The notes below the pieces were generated by a model, which was not told the origin of the DNA, ran no database searches, and saw only the letters and a program-made list of their open reading frames with translations. A stretch of 21,178 bases of DNA from DATHTC01 sp035456465 (GTDB lineage Bacteria; Actinomycetota; Thermoleophilia; Gaiellales; Gaiellaceae), in contig DATIDD010000086.1 in the NCBI GenBank assembly GCA_035456465.1, positions 1 to 21,178 of the forward strand, given 5' to 3'. Of this stretch, positions 1-7,581 are shown one piece after another. Numbering within the stretch: position 1 is the first letter of the stretch; every line of letters begins with the position of its first letter. The position numbers and the translations under genes were made by a program.

Positions 1-517
1 CGCCGAACGCCGCCAGCGCCCGGCCCTCGGCCACGTGCACGACGACCACGTCGAGCTTCGAGTGGCAGGCGAGCTCGATCGTTCGGGCGAGCGTCTCGGA
101 GGCGAGCCTGGTGCCGTCGAGGGGGACCAGGACACGCTCGAGCGGGCCCGTGCGAGGCTCGAGCGGCGGCACCACGATCACCGGCTTCGGCACGGCGACG
201 ATCAGCGAGAGCGCGACGTGGCCCGCGGGGCGCCGCCCGTGTGCGGTCCCGCGCGCCCCGACGACGATCGCCGCCACCTCGGGCTCGGCCGCGGCGTCCA
301 CGAGCCGCGCGACCCCGCCGTCGGGCAGGACGACGAGCGGGACCGAGAGCGCCTCGGCGGCGCGCTCGACCGAGTCGGTTCCGTCCTCCCGGATGTGGAT
401 CGCCTCCACCTCGACGCCGTAGAGGTCGGCGACCCGCCGCGCGACCGCGAGCACGGGTGTCGCCGCGGCGGTGTTGTCGACCGCCGCCAGTACCTTCGTC
501 GTCCGATCGTCCGTCAT
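1..517 (-). CDS. Tandem universal stress protein (UspA superfamily), 3' end cut by window edge
   Basis: The 172 visible residues start MTDDRTTKVLAAVDN, which is the usual beta1 strand plus Asp of a Usp domain. A nucleotide-binding-like stretch (VVGARGTAHGRR) follows around residues 90-101, and PVIVVPPL ends the first domain near residue 125. A second Usp unit then opens (ERVLVPLDGTRLASETLA, about residues 133-150) and runs off the left edge. Usp proteins are cytoplasmic ATP- or AMP-binding proteins linked to stress and dormancy. The first unit lacks the full G-2x-G-9x-G(S/T) signature, so ATP binding there is doubtful. The start is ATG at 517, overlapping the stop of the HAD-GH65 gene as ATGA, so the two are probably co-translated. 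The family call is firm; the exact role is unknown. Confidence 0.85.
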   Translation of the reverse strand, partial: MTDDRTTKVLAAVDNTAAATPVLAVARRVADLYGVEVEAIHIREDGTDSVERAAEALSVPLVVLPDGGVARLVDAAAEPEVAAIVVGARGTAHGRRPAGHVALSLIVAVPKPVIVVPPLEPRTGPLERVLVPLDGTRLASETLARTIELACHSKLDVVVVHVAEGRALAAFG

Positions 518-3465
518 CTCGGCCTCCATCCATGCCGCGTTCGCTCGAACTGCGCCCGCCTGCCGCACTCGACCACGTCGCTGCCCGGGAACCGGACCGC
601 GAGCGGCGCCCCCGCCTCGACGACCGCCGTGCCCGGCTCCAGCGTGAGCCTCGCGCGCACGCCGCGGAAGCACACGCCCAGCTCGAGCCTCCCCCATGCC
701 GGCGGCACGCGCGGGTCCAGGCCGAGCGCCTGCGCACCCGGGCGCAGCCCCCCGAAGCCGAGCGCGAGCGCCTGCCAGACACTCCCCATCGCGGCCAGAT
801 GGAGCCCGCCCGCCGTCGTCTCGGTGACGTCGTCGAGGTCGAGCCGCGCGGTCAGCCGCAGCAGCTCGTCGGCGCGGTCGAGCGCGCCGGCGCGCGCGAG
901 CAGCGAGGCGTGGATCCCCGGCGAGAGCGAGCTGCCGTGGGCCGTGCGGGGCTCGTAGTAGGCGAGGTTCGCCGCCAGGCTGCCGGGCTCGACCTCGTCG
1001 GGGACGAGGTGGTGCAGCATCAGCACGTCCGGCTGCTTCACGACCTGCGCGCCCGCGACGCGGTCGCGGCCGAGCAGCACGTCGGCGGCGACCGGCCGGC
1101 CCGCGAGCTCCGCCACCACGAGCGGCTCGAGCGCGAAGAAGCCCGCGAACTGCTCGTACAGGCCGCGCGCAGGGTCGTAGCCGTCGACGAGCGCGTCCGC
1201 GAGCGCGCGCCAGGCGCGGATCTCGTCGCCCCCGGCCCCGGCGCGGGCGCGCGAGGCCTCGTCGGCCGCGCGGCGCAGGTTCCACCGCGCCATCACGTTC
1301 GTGTACGCGTTGTCGTCGACGAGGACGTGGTACTCGTCGGGGCCGATCACGCCGTCGATGTGGGCGCTGCCGTCGGCGGCGACGCGGATGCGCGAGGCCC
1401 AGTAGCGCGCCGTCTCAACGAGGAGCTCGAGGCCCTCGTGCCGTCGGAACTCGTCGTCGCCGGTCCAGTCGACGTAGGCGGCCGCGCCCCAGGCGACGTC
1501 GGCGGTGATGTGCTCCTCTGCGTCGCCGTTCAGCACCGGCACCTCCTCGCCGGAAGGCCCCTGCACCACCCGCGGCGTGGCCTCGCGCCCGTCCGCCGCC
1601 GACTCCCACGGGAACCTCGCGCCGCGGTAGCCGCGCTCACGTGCCTCCGCGCGCGCCGCGTCGAGGCGTCGCACCCGGTACTCGAGCGCCGCGCGCGCCG
1701 AGGCGGGATGCGTGGCGGCGAGGAACGGGAGGACGAACACGTCGGTGTCCCAGAACACGTGTCCGCGGTAGGCCGAGCCGGTGAGGTCGCGGGCGCCGAC
1801 GGCCGCCTCGCCGGAGTCGGCGGCGGCCGGGATCAGGTGGGAGAGCGAGAACCGGACGGCCCGCGTCAGCTCCTCGTCGCCCGCGATTCGCGCGTCGGCG
1901 GTCTCCCAGCGGCCCGCCCATGCGGCGCGGTGCTCCGCGTGCAGCCGCTCCCACCCGGCCGCGGCGCCCTCGTCTGCCGCCCGCGCGGCGGCGTCCGGCC
2001 CGTCGAGCCCGTAGGCGGCGGTTCGGTCGAGCCGCGCGACCCCGGCGGCGTCCCGGCGGCGCTCCTCGCGGGCGGCGGCCGAGACGCCGTCCGCCGACCA
2101 GGAGCGGCCGACGGGCTCGCCGTCCGCCCACGCGAGCGGCGCAGGGGCGTGCAGCAGCTCGGCCGGGCCCTCGGCGCGGAAGGCGCACACGCCGGGGCGC
2201 GCCAGCGAGGCGAAGGCCAGGGTGCGCACGGCCTTGCCGTCGACGACGAGCTCCTGGGCGAGGCGCCCGGTTCGGAGGTCGAGCCGTCGGTGCAATCGGT
2301 CGTCGGGCCCGAGCACGATCGGCAGCCGCTCCCAGAGGGGCACCGCGGCCAGCTCGGCGTCGGAGCCGGCGCCCGTGTAGGCGCCGGAGACGTAGGTGCC
2401 GGGACGCGCGGCGAGGGCGGTGGCCGCCGGGGCCCCGCGCGTGCCCACCCGGCCGTCGGACAGCGCGAGCTGCGACTCGTGGACGCGCTCCAGCTGCGGG
2501 TCGAAGCCGTCGAGGTCGATCGTCCAGCCGTCGTCCGGGAGCGGCGGCAGCTCACCGTCCTCGCGCCGAGCGAGCTGGTCGTGGAGCAGCGCGGCGAAGG
2601 CGTCCGGGCCGCCGCCGAGCTCGACGACGCCCTCGGGGACGCCCGTCGGCTCCCGGCCGACCGAGACGGCGACCGCGCCCCGGCCCTCGGGCACGAGAAG
2701 CAGCGAGTCGCTCCCGGGCAAGCCGCCGAGCTCACCGAACTCGTCGCCCGCGATCAGCACGTCGGCGGGCGCGACCCCGCGCCGCCAGAGGTCGGTGAAC
2801 GCCCAGCGCGCCGCGTCGGACTTGTCGGTGAGGCCGAGCTCGACGTGCTTCACGTCGCTCGTCACGCGGGCGTCGCGCAGCCCGGCCTCGGCTGCGGCCG
2901 CTTCCGCGATCGCCGCGGCCTGGCCGAGGCCGTCGATCCCGGCCGCCGCCAGGCGAGCCTCGACGGCCTCCAGGAGCTCGCCGATCGCGGCCTTCGGCGG
3001 GTCGGCCCACTGCGGCAGCGGGATCAGGTCGAGCTTGCGGCGGTTCAGCCGGTCGGCGACGACGGCGGTCTCCAGCCCGCGCTCGGCGAGCCGTGCCGCC
3101 GCGAGCCCGGCGGCGTGGGACAGCGCGGCGTCCTCCTCGGCAGAGGCCGTCCGGCGCTCGAGCGCGTGCGGCCCGTCCGGGAGCACCTCGAACACCTCGG
3201 ATCCCCGGTTGAGGCAGAGCCGCAGCCGCCCCGGCCCCGTCGGCCGCGCCCGGAGCTGCCCGTCGACGTTGGCGAGGTTCGTGCCGGTGACGACGACGAG
3301 GTCGAGCCCGGCGGCGGAGAGGCGCTCGAGCAGCCGCCGCAACGCACCGGCCGGGGCGCGGCGGTCGGCGACCGCCGTCCCGTCCCAGTCGAAGACCACG
3401 GCCTCGAACCGCCGCTGCAGTGCCGGAGGGAGCCCGGCGCGGGCCCGCACCGCCGTGGTCGTCAC
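514..3465 (-). CDS. HAD phosphatase-GH65 phosphorylase fusion, OtsB1-like
   Basis: This is a 983-aa two-domain enzyme. The N-terminal part (about residues 20-330) is a HAD phosphatase with DWDGT (nucleophile Asp26, Asp28), a VVTGTN motif II, a late Lys in LTDKSDA and the acidic IAGDEFGEL motif. This pattern is like trehalose-6-phosphate phosphatases. From about 370 on it is glycoside hydrolase family 65: HESQLALSDGRVGTRG opens the beta-sandwich, GHVFWDTDVFVLPF is in the barrel, GPDEYH carries the general acid Glu711, and HGSSLS fits the phosphate site. GH65 members phosphorolyse trehalose, maltose, kojibiose or similar disaccharides; the substrate cannot be read here. Mycobacterial OtsB1 has a comparable HAD plus GH65 layout. 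I chose GTG at 3465 because the frame upstream is low-complexity. A start at 3633 would overlap the divergent gene. Confidence 0.85.
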   Translation of the reverse strand: MTTTAVRARAGLPPALQRRFEAVVFDWDGTAVADRRAPAGALRRLLERLSAAGLDLVVVTGTNLANVDGQLRARPTGPGRLRLCLNRGSEVFEVLPDGPHALERRTASAEEDAALSHAAGLAAARLAERGLETAVVADRLNRRKLDLIPLPQWADPPKAAIGELLEAVEARLAAAGIDGLGQAAAIAEAAAAEAGLRDARVTSDVKHVELGLTDKSDAARWAFTDLWRRGVAPADVLIAGDEFGELGGLPGSDSLLLVPEGRGAVAVSVGREPTGVPEGVVELGGGPDAFAALLHDQLARREDGELPPLPDDGWTIDLDGFDPQLERVHESQLALSDGRVGTRGAPAATALAARPGTYVSGAYTGAGSDAELAAVPLWERLPIVLGPDDRLHRRLDLRTGRLAQELVVDGKAVRTLAFASLARPGVCAFRAEGPAELLHAPAPLAWADGEPVGRSWSADGVSAAAREERRRDAAGVARLDRTAAYGLDGPDAAARAADEGAAAGWERLHAEHRAAWAGRWETADARIAGDEELTRAVRFSLSHLIPAAADSGEAAVGARDLTGSAYRGHVFWDTDVFVLPFLAATHPASARAALEYRVRRLDAARAEARERGYRGARFPWESAADGREATPRVVQGPSGEEVPVLNGDAEEHITADVAWGAAAYVDWTGDDEFRRHEGLELLVETARYWASRIRVAADGSAHIDGVIGPDEYHVLVDDNAYTNVMARWNLRRAADEASRARAGAGGDEIRAWRALADALVDGYDPARGLYEQFAGFFALEPLVVAELAGRPVAADVLLGRDRVAGAQVVKQPDVLMLHHLVPDEVEPGSLAANLAYYEPRTAHGSSLSPGIHASLLARAGALDRADELLRLTARLDLDDVTETTAGGLHLAAMGSVWQALALGFGGLRPGAQALGLDPRVPPAWGRLELGVCFRGVRARLTLEPGTAVVEAGAPLAVRFPGSDVVECGRRAQFERTRHGWRPR

Positions 3466-3592
3466 GCCGCAAGCGTCCCCCCGGGGGCCGCGGGGCGCAT
3501 CGGTGCGCCGTGCGGGCGCCCTTCGGCAAACCCGCAACGGGCGGTGGACGGATGCCGATGCCCCGCCGCCTCCGCCGGGGCACGCTTCGCCC

Positions 3593-3859
3593 ATGACGGC
3601 CACGATCACCGGCCCGGCGACGCGCCGCTTCACGGAGGACTGGTGCCTGCGCCACTGCGAGGGCTATCGCGTCGAGGTCGACGGCGTGCTCCTCGGCTAC
3701 GTGGAGGAGGTGGTCGTCGGGCCCGACGAGGTGCTCGCGAGGTCGGGCCCCGTGCTCGAGCTCGTCGTCGGCCCGCCGGCGAGCCGCTCGGTCCCGTCCG
3801 CCGACGTCCTCCACGTCGACGGCACGCGCCAGCTGGTGGTCGTGGCGCCCCCCGCCTGA
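3593..3859 (+). CDS. Small conserved-type hypothetical protein (88 aa), PRC-barrel-like
   Basis: The protein has 88 residues, no signal peptide and no membrane segment. It reads MTATITGPATRRFTEDWCLR, then a beta-rich core (YRVEVDGVLLGYVEEVVVG ... LELVVG ... VLHVDGTRQLVVVAPP). The GYVEEV turn followed by a later hydrophobic strand resembles a single PRC-barrel-like unit, but I do not recognise the family with certainty. ATG at 3593 follows a CACGCT box by six bases, which would suit a leaderless transcript; no Shine-Dalgarno is visible. It is divergent from the HAD-GH65 gene and convergent with the UspA gene 10 bp downstream, with no room for a separate terminator. Codon use matches its neighbours. 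Confidence 0.6.
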   Translation: MTATITGPATRRFTEDWCLRHCEGYRVEVDGVLLGYVEEVVVGPDEVLARSGPVLELVVGPPASRSVPSADVLHVDGTRQLVVVAPPA

Positions 3860-3868
3860 GCGGGCGAC

Positions 3869-4297
3869 TCAGCGCTTCGGCGCGGGAACGATCACGACCG
3901 CGCCGCGTGCGTGGTGCGCGCACTGGTCGCTGACCGAGCCGAGCAGCAGCCCGCCGAACCCGCCGTGGCCCCGGGAGCCGACGACGAGCAGGTGGTCCTC
4001 GCCCGCGAGGTCGAGGAGCTCGCCGGCCGGGCTCCCGCGCACCGCGCGGGCCTCGACGAGGTCCACGGCGTCGCCGGCGACCTCCGCCACCACGCTCCGG
4101 ACGAGCTCGTCCGCCGCGCGCTCGAACGTCTGCTCGTCCACCGGGACGGCCACGGCCCACGGCGCCGGGGCGAACGCGGCCGGCGGGCTCCAGGCGTGGA
4201 CCGCGAGCACGCGGTCGCCGCGGAGCCTCGCCTCCTCGAGCGCCCAGCGCAATGCGCTCTTCGAGCCCTCCGAGCCGTCGATGCCGACGACGATCAT
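3869..4297 (-). CDS. Universal stress protein, single UspA domain
   Basis: The 142-aa protein is one complete Usp domain. It starts MIVVGIDGSEGSKSALRWAL and ends with GSRGHGGFGGLLLGSVSDQ then AVVIVPAPKR. The glycine-rich run matches the ATP-binding signature G-2x-G-9x-G(S/T), so this copy should bind ATP, unlike the first unit of the tandem protein at the left edge. Usp proteins are soluble and respond to starvation, hypoxia or oxidative stress in actinobacteria. The ATG at 4297 gives the usual family length; only a weak GAGAA precedes it. The C-terminal HH in DQCAHHA, where many homologues have V.HHA, also fits. No operon partner is adjacent on the same strand within 200 bp. Confidence 0.93.
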   Translation of the reverse strand: MIVVGIDGSEGSKSALRWALEEARLRGDRVLAVHAWSPPAAFAPAPWAVAVPVDEQTFERAADELVRSVVAEVAGDAVDLVEARAVRGSPAGELLDLAGEDHLLVVGSRGHGGFGGLLLGSVSDQCAHHARGAVVIVPAPKR

Positions 4298-4421
4298 CGC
4301 GCGATTCTCGCAGCGCCGGCGGGCGGACGCGAGATCGCCTGTTCGGGGGATGCGGACGCCGCGCCGGGGTGGAGAATCCGACCCGGTGAGGGGACGCCCA
4401 GAGGGTCACGAGAGGAACGCC

Positions 4422-4481
4422 GTGCTTCGACCTTGGCCGCTGCTGCCGCCGCTCGACACGACCACCGCCGACCGCCGCTAG
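4422..4481 (+). CDS. Possible 19-aa leader-type ORF
   Basis: GTG at 4422 is preceded by AGAGG (4411-4415) at a six-base spacing, and the frame ends at TAG 4479-4481. The peptide would be VLRPWPLLPPLDTTTADRR, with five prolines and Trp in the first half. A GGGAGG/CCTCCC hairpin (4497-4513) follows 15 bases after the stop. This lies in a 216-bp gap between the UspA gene and the sugar-transferase gene, both on the other strand. No gene continues in the same direction until 5258, so a classic attenuator role is not obvious. The ORF could be chance. Confidence 0.25.
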   Translation: MLRPWPLLPPLDTTTADRR

Positions 4482-4496
4482 CCCGGCGACAGGTGC

Positions 4497-4513
4497 GGGA
4501 GGCTCCACCTCCC
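4497..4513 (-). terminator. Hairpin at the 3' end of the sugar-transferase gene
   Basis: GGGAGG (4497-4502), a five-base loop and CCTCCC (4508-4513) make a six-pair stem that directly abuts the TGA of the sugar-transferase gene. There is no U-tract, so it may act as a U-less terminator, or it may serve the small plus-strand ORF ending at 4481. Confidence 0.4.
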
Positions 4514-5164
4514 TCAGTACTTGAGGCCCTCGCCCTTGGCGAGCACCTCGACCGTCCGCGCCAGCAACGCGAGGTCGCCGGCGACGACGCGCAACGCGCC
4601 CGAGTGCCGGCATCGCGCCAGGTAGGCGAGGTCGAGCTCGGCCGCGCTCACCGGATCGGGCGCACCCTTCTGGACCTGCGCCGGACCCGTGAGCCCGGCG
4701 ACGGCCCAGCGACGGTAGTCGAGCCCCGCAGCCGCCTGCTCGTCGACCATCACCACCGGCCACGCCCGCGGGCCGACGAGGCTCATGTCGCCACGGAGGA
4801 CGTTCACGAGCTGCGGCACCTCGTCCAGGTACCAGCGCTTGAGCACGCGCCGGCCGGCCCACGTCAGGTTCGCCTCGTCGGCCTCGAGGAGCCGCGCGTA
4901 GCCGCCGCTCCGCCGCAGCTCGGCGAGGGCGTCCCGGCGCAGCGTCCGGAACTTGAGCAGCTCGAACTCCCGCCCGCGCGAGATCCGCCGTTCGCGATAG
5001 AGCAGCGGCCCCCGATCGGCCGGGACGAGCAGCGCGTCGAGGATCATCGCCGCGACCGCGACGGCGACGACGGGCGCGAACACGGTCAGCAGCAGCAGCG
5101 ACACGGCCTTGTCGAGCAGCCGCTTCGCCGCCGGATACGGGACGGGCGCCAGGGGATCCGCCAC
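4514..5164 (-). CDS. Polyprenyl-phosphate sugar-1-phosphate transferase (bacterial sugar transferase, PF02397 type)
   Basis: The 216-aa membrane enzyme would move a hexose-1-phosphate from a nucleotide sugar to undecaprenyl phosphate, the first step of exopolysaccharide or glycan assembly. One hydrophobic helix lies at about residues 20-46 (re-entrant in PglC-like enzymes). ELLKFRTL (about 68-75), the WYLDEVPQLVNVLRGDMSLVGPR block (111-133) and its catalytic Asp114-Glu115 pair are all present. It has only the core domain and lacks the long N-terminal multi-spanning part of WbaP or WcaJ. The start is GTG at 5164, with GGAGAG about ten bases upstream. No other glycan genes are adjacent, so it is an orphan initiating transferase in this window. 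The donor sugar cannot be predicted. Confidence 0.9.
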   Translation of the reverse strand: MADPLAPVPYPAAKRLLDKAVSLLLLTVFAPVVAVAVAAMILDALLVPADRGPLLYRERRISRGREFELLKFRTLRRDALAELRRSGGYARLLEADEANLTWAGRRVLKRWYLDEVPQLVNVLRGDMSLVGPRAWPVVMVDEQAAAGLDYRRWAVAGLTGPAQVQKGAPDPVSAAELDLAYLARCRHSGALRVVAGDLALLARTVEVLAKGEGLKY

Positions 5165-5257
5165 GGCCGCGATTCTCTCCGGTCCTACACGGACTGGTAG
5201 TCAGGTCTGCCAGGACGCCTAGGTCGGAGCGTGGCGCCCACCAGCGACGATGAACCC

Positions 5258-5506
5258 ATGCGGATCCACGTCTCGGACCGGGCGGCAGTGGGGGATCTGC
5301 TCGAGTTCCTCCGCCGGCGCCCTGACTGCGTCGCCTCCCAGGTCGCCCCCGACGAGGTCGAGGCGAACCTGCTCGGCTCGCACCGGCTCGAGTTCGCGCG
5401 CCTCGAGCTCGACCTGCGCCTCCAGCTGTGGCGCGCGCACCGTCCGGACGTGGTCGTGACGCTGACGGACGGGCCGACGGACGCCTCGTCCGCGCTGGCC
5501 TCCTGA
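5258..5506 (+). CDS. Hypothetical protein, 82 aa
   Basis: This is a small soluble protein starting MRIHVSDRAAVGDLLEFLRR and ending VVVTLTDGPTDASSALAS. The predicted pattern is a strand, a helix with the RPDCVASQ turn, a strand (EVEANLL), then an Arg/Leu-rich helix (FARLELDLRLQLWRAHRP). I know no named function; compact proteins of this shape are common hypotheticals in actinobacteria. GTG at 5231 gives nine more residues and is also possible, with AGG at 5221-5223. I prefer the ATG because MRIHVSD begins directly with the first strand. It is divergent from the sugar-transferase gene and lies 68 bp before the LuxR regulator, so the two may share a transcript. Confidence 0.6.
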   Translation: MRIHVSDRAAVGDLLEFLRRRPDCVASQVAPDEVEANLLGSHRLEFARLELDLRLQLWRAHRPDVVVTLTDGPTDASSALAS

Positions 5507-5574
5507 CCGTGCCGTTTGCTCCGGGCGCCCGCGCGGTACAACGGCACCGAGGAACTGCGGCGGCGGAGGGGTCG

Positions 5575-6189
5575 ATGGTCGGGAACGTCAGGACGCGGGC
5601 GGTCGTGCTCGACGACCATCCGGGCTCGTTGCGGGCGATCGCCCAGGCGACGCGCGGCAGCGGAATCGCGATCGTCGCGGTCACGAGCGATCCGGCGATC
5701 GCGCTCGAGGCCGTCCCCCGCGCGGACGTCGCGATCCTCAGCGTCGACGGTCGCGAGGGCCTCGACGTGCTGCGCGACGCGCTCGCCGTCAATCCGGAGC
5801 TGGTCGCCCTGGCGCTCGGCCACGCGCACACGCCCGAGGCGGCCGAGCGCGCGTACGCGGCAGGCGCGGCCGCGCTCGTCGCACGGTCGGCCCCGCCGCA
5901 CGTCTTCGCGTCGGCGCTGCGGCGCGTGCTCGAGCGGGAGCTGCCGCCGGAGCCCGGGCCGCCCGAGACGGCGTCGACCGCGCTGACCCAGCGCGAGCTC
6001 GTCGTCCTGCGTCTCGTCGCCGACGGGCGAAGCAACGGCGACGTGGCGCGCACGCTCTGGGTCACCGAGCAGACGGTGAAGTTCCACCTCACGCGGATCT
6101 ACCGGAAGCTGGGCGTGACCAACCGCACCGCCGCGGCGCGGTGGGCGCACCGCCTCGCAGCCGAGGAGCCGGAGCCCCCGCGCCGCTAG
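5575..6189 (+). CDS. LuxR/NarL-type response regulator with degenerate receiver
   Basis: The 204-aa protein has a receiver-like domain (1-120) and a LuxR HTH (about 135-195: LTQRELVVLRLVADGRSN ... TEQTVKFHLTRIYRKLGV). The acidic pocket Asp13-Asp14 is kept. However, the phosphoacceptor position reads ADVAILS-V-D, so Ser56 stands where Asp is expected, the conserved Thr is Gly82 and the conserved Lys is Arg104. It therefore probably works without phosphorylation. ATG at 5575 has a strong GGAGGGG site six bases upstream; longer starts add only low-complexity sequence. A TTTGCT/TACAAC pair (5515-5541) could be a weak promoter. No kinase gene is next to it. It converges on the glycosyltransferase gene, and the two stops share the bases CTAG. 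Confidence 0.9.
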   Translation: MVGNVRTRAVVLDDHPGSLRAIAQATRGSGIAIVAVTSDPAIALEAVPRADVAILSVDGREGLDVLRDALAVNPELVALALGHAHTPEAAERAYAAGAAALVARSAPPHVFASALRRVLERELPPEPGPPETASTALTQRELVVLRLVADGRSNGDVARTLWVTEQTVKFHLTRIYRKLGVTNRTAAARWAHRLAAEEPEPPRR

Positions 6190-7355
6190 ACGGCGGCGGC
6201 CTGCGCGAGCAGCGTCTCGAGCACGCTGTCCGCTTCGGGCGAGCGCCGCATCTCCGCCGCGAGCCGTTCGGCGGCCAGGCGGTACGACTCGTCCCCGAGC
6301 ACCGCGCCGACCGCCGTGCGGATCGCCGCCGGAGCCGACTCGCCCGCGGGAGCGACCGCCAGGCCGGCGCCGACGGCCGCGACGCGCTCGGCGTTGTAGG
6401 GCTGGTCGGCGAACAGCGGCACGACCACCTGCGGGAGCCCGGCCGCGAGCGTGCCGATCACGGTTCCCGAGCCGCCGTGGCACACGACGGCGTCGGCGGC
6501 CGCGACCACGTCGGCGTGCGGCACCCAGCGCTCGACGTGCACGTTCGCCGGTAGCGGCCCGAGGGCGTCGGGATCGCCGGCCCGGCCGACGGTCAGCAGC
6601 ACGCGGGCCGGCACGTCGGCCATCGCCTCGATCACCACAGGGTACGCGGCCGCGGCGGCCGGGATCGAGGCGGTGACGCTGCCGAGCGTGACGTACACGA
6701 GCGGGCCGTCGCGGCCCGGCCACCAGTCGGGCAGCGGGCGGGCGCCGCTCTCCGCCTCCCCGCCGCGGAAGCGGGGCGCGTGCGGGGGCGAGGGCTCGTC
6801 CGGGTACTCGAGCGAGGCCGGGAACGAGCTGAGGAACGGCGTGCGCCGGATCCGGTCGCCCTCGGGATCGGCCGGCAGCCCCAGGGAGCGCCGGATCTCG
6901 TCGAGCGGCCCGGCCGCGAGCCGGAGGGCGCCTTCCTCCACCGCGCCGAGACCGATCGCGACGCGTGCGTGGGGCACGCCGTGGAGCTCGGCGGCGACGG
7001 CCGAGCCGTACTCGTTCGGATCGCGGAGCACGAGGTCCGGGCCCCACTCCTCGATCGCGGCGCGGAGGCGCGGGAGGATCGCGAGGACGTTGAGGCGCGC
7101 GAAGATCTCGCGGACGACGAGCTCGTTCGCCGCCTCGGGCGCGATCGTGGGCACGCGATCCCAGATCGGGCGGATGTCCTCCTCGCGCGGGCGCCCGCAT
7201 TCCCGGAACGGGTAGCCGCGCTCCTCGACCGCGGGCGCGAGCAGCGACGTGCCGGCGACGAGCACCTCGTGCCCGCCCCGCAGGCAGGCCTCGGCGAGCG
7301 GCACGAGCGGGTTGAAGTGGCCGGAGCCGTGCGTGGATGCGAAGAGGACGCGCAC
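6186..7355 (-). CDS. GT1 (MGT/UGT-like) glycosyltransferase
   Basis: The 389-aa GT-B enzyme would transfer a sugar from an NDP-sugar to a lipophilic or polyketide-like acceptor. The N-terminal domain opens RVLFASTHGSGHFNPLVPLAEA with the catalytic-type His13. The C-terminal donor domain has the GT1 signature HGGSGTVIGTLAAGLPQVVV (His293 on) and PLFADQPYNAERV. YVTLGSV marks the linker to the second Rossmann fold. GTG at 7355 is preceded by GAGG; the frame upstream to 7583 lacks domain-like sequence and would cross the divergent promoter. It is divergent from the FAD oxidase, and the pair looks like tailoring enzymes for a secondary metabolite, though no synthase is present. Product and acceptor are unknown. 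Confidence 0.9.
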   Translation of the reverse strand: MRVLFASTHGSGHFNPLVPLAEACLRGGHEVLVAGTSLLAPAVEERGYPFRECGRPREEDIRPIWDRVPTIAPEAANELVVREIFARLNVLAILPRLRAAIEEWGPDLVLRDPNEYGSAVAAELHGVPHARVAIGLGAVEEGALRLAAGPLDEIRRSLGLPADPEGDRIRRTPFLSSFPASLEYPDEPSPPHAPRFRGGEAESGARPLPDWWPGRDGPLVYVTLGSVTASIPAAAAAYPVVIEAMADVPARVLLTVGRAGDPDALGPLPANVHVERWVPHADVVAAADAVVCHGGSGTVIGTLAAGLPQVVVPLFADQPYNAERVAAVGAGLAVAPAGESAPAAIRTAVGAVLGDESYRLAAERLAAEMRRSPEADSVLETLLAQAAAV

Positions 7356-7499
7356 GCGACGGCGATCCTCGCACGATCGCCCCGCCGCCGGGGGCCGGGG
7401 CCCGCGACGGTCGCCGTTCGGTCTGCCGCACCCCGCGACACCGGCACACCGAACGCCCCGCCCCCGGCGCTTCGCGTTCCCTGTCGGGGACAGAGCCGA

Positions 7500-7527
7500 C
7501 GACGGCCGATGAATCGCCCGGCCGTCG
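7500..7527. promoter_or_regulatory. Inverted repeat in the divergent GT/oxidase promoter region
   Basis: CGACGGCCG (7500-7508) and CGGCCGTCG (7519-7527) are perfect nine-base arms around a ten-base AT-richer spacer. They lie 55 bp before the oxidase start. A smaller dyad (CTGTC-GGG-GACAG, 7481-7493) is just upstream. Either could be an operator or a 5'-leader hairpin; no known consensus is matched. Confidence 0.35.
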
Positions 7528-7581
7528 GCGGTCGTAGCTCGCGACCGACCGCAACCGAACTCGACAGAGAGGAGCATGAGC

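Noticed and set aside
3478..3486. GC dyad resembling those before the kinase gene
   Set aside because: A single copy in very GC-rich sequence with no spacing pattern; not enough to call the same regulator.
241..3933. Very long open plus-strand frame across the HAD-GH65 gene
   Set aside because: Arg/Pro/Ala-rich with no motifs. The opposite strand encodes a clear two-domain enzyme; open antisense frames are normal at this GC content.
4381..4430. Possible riboswitch (GGGTCACGAGAGG resembles part of a SAM-type core)
   Set aside because: No full pairing scheme or second conserved block found, and no downstream gene on that strand that fits.
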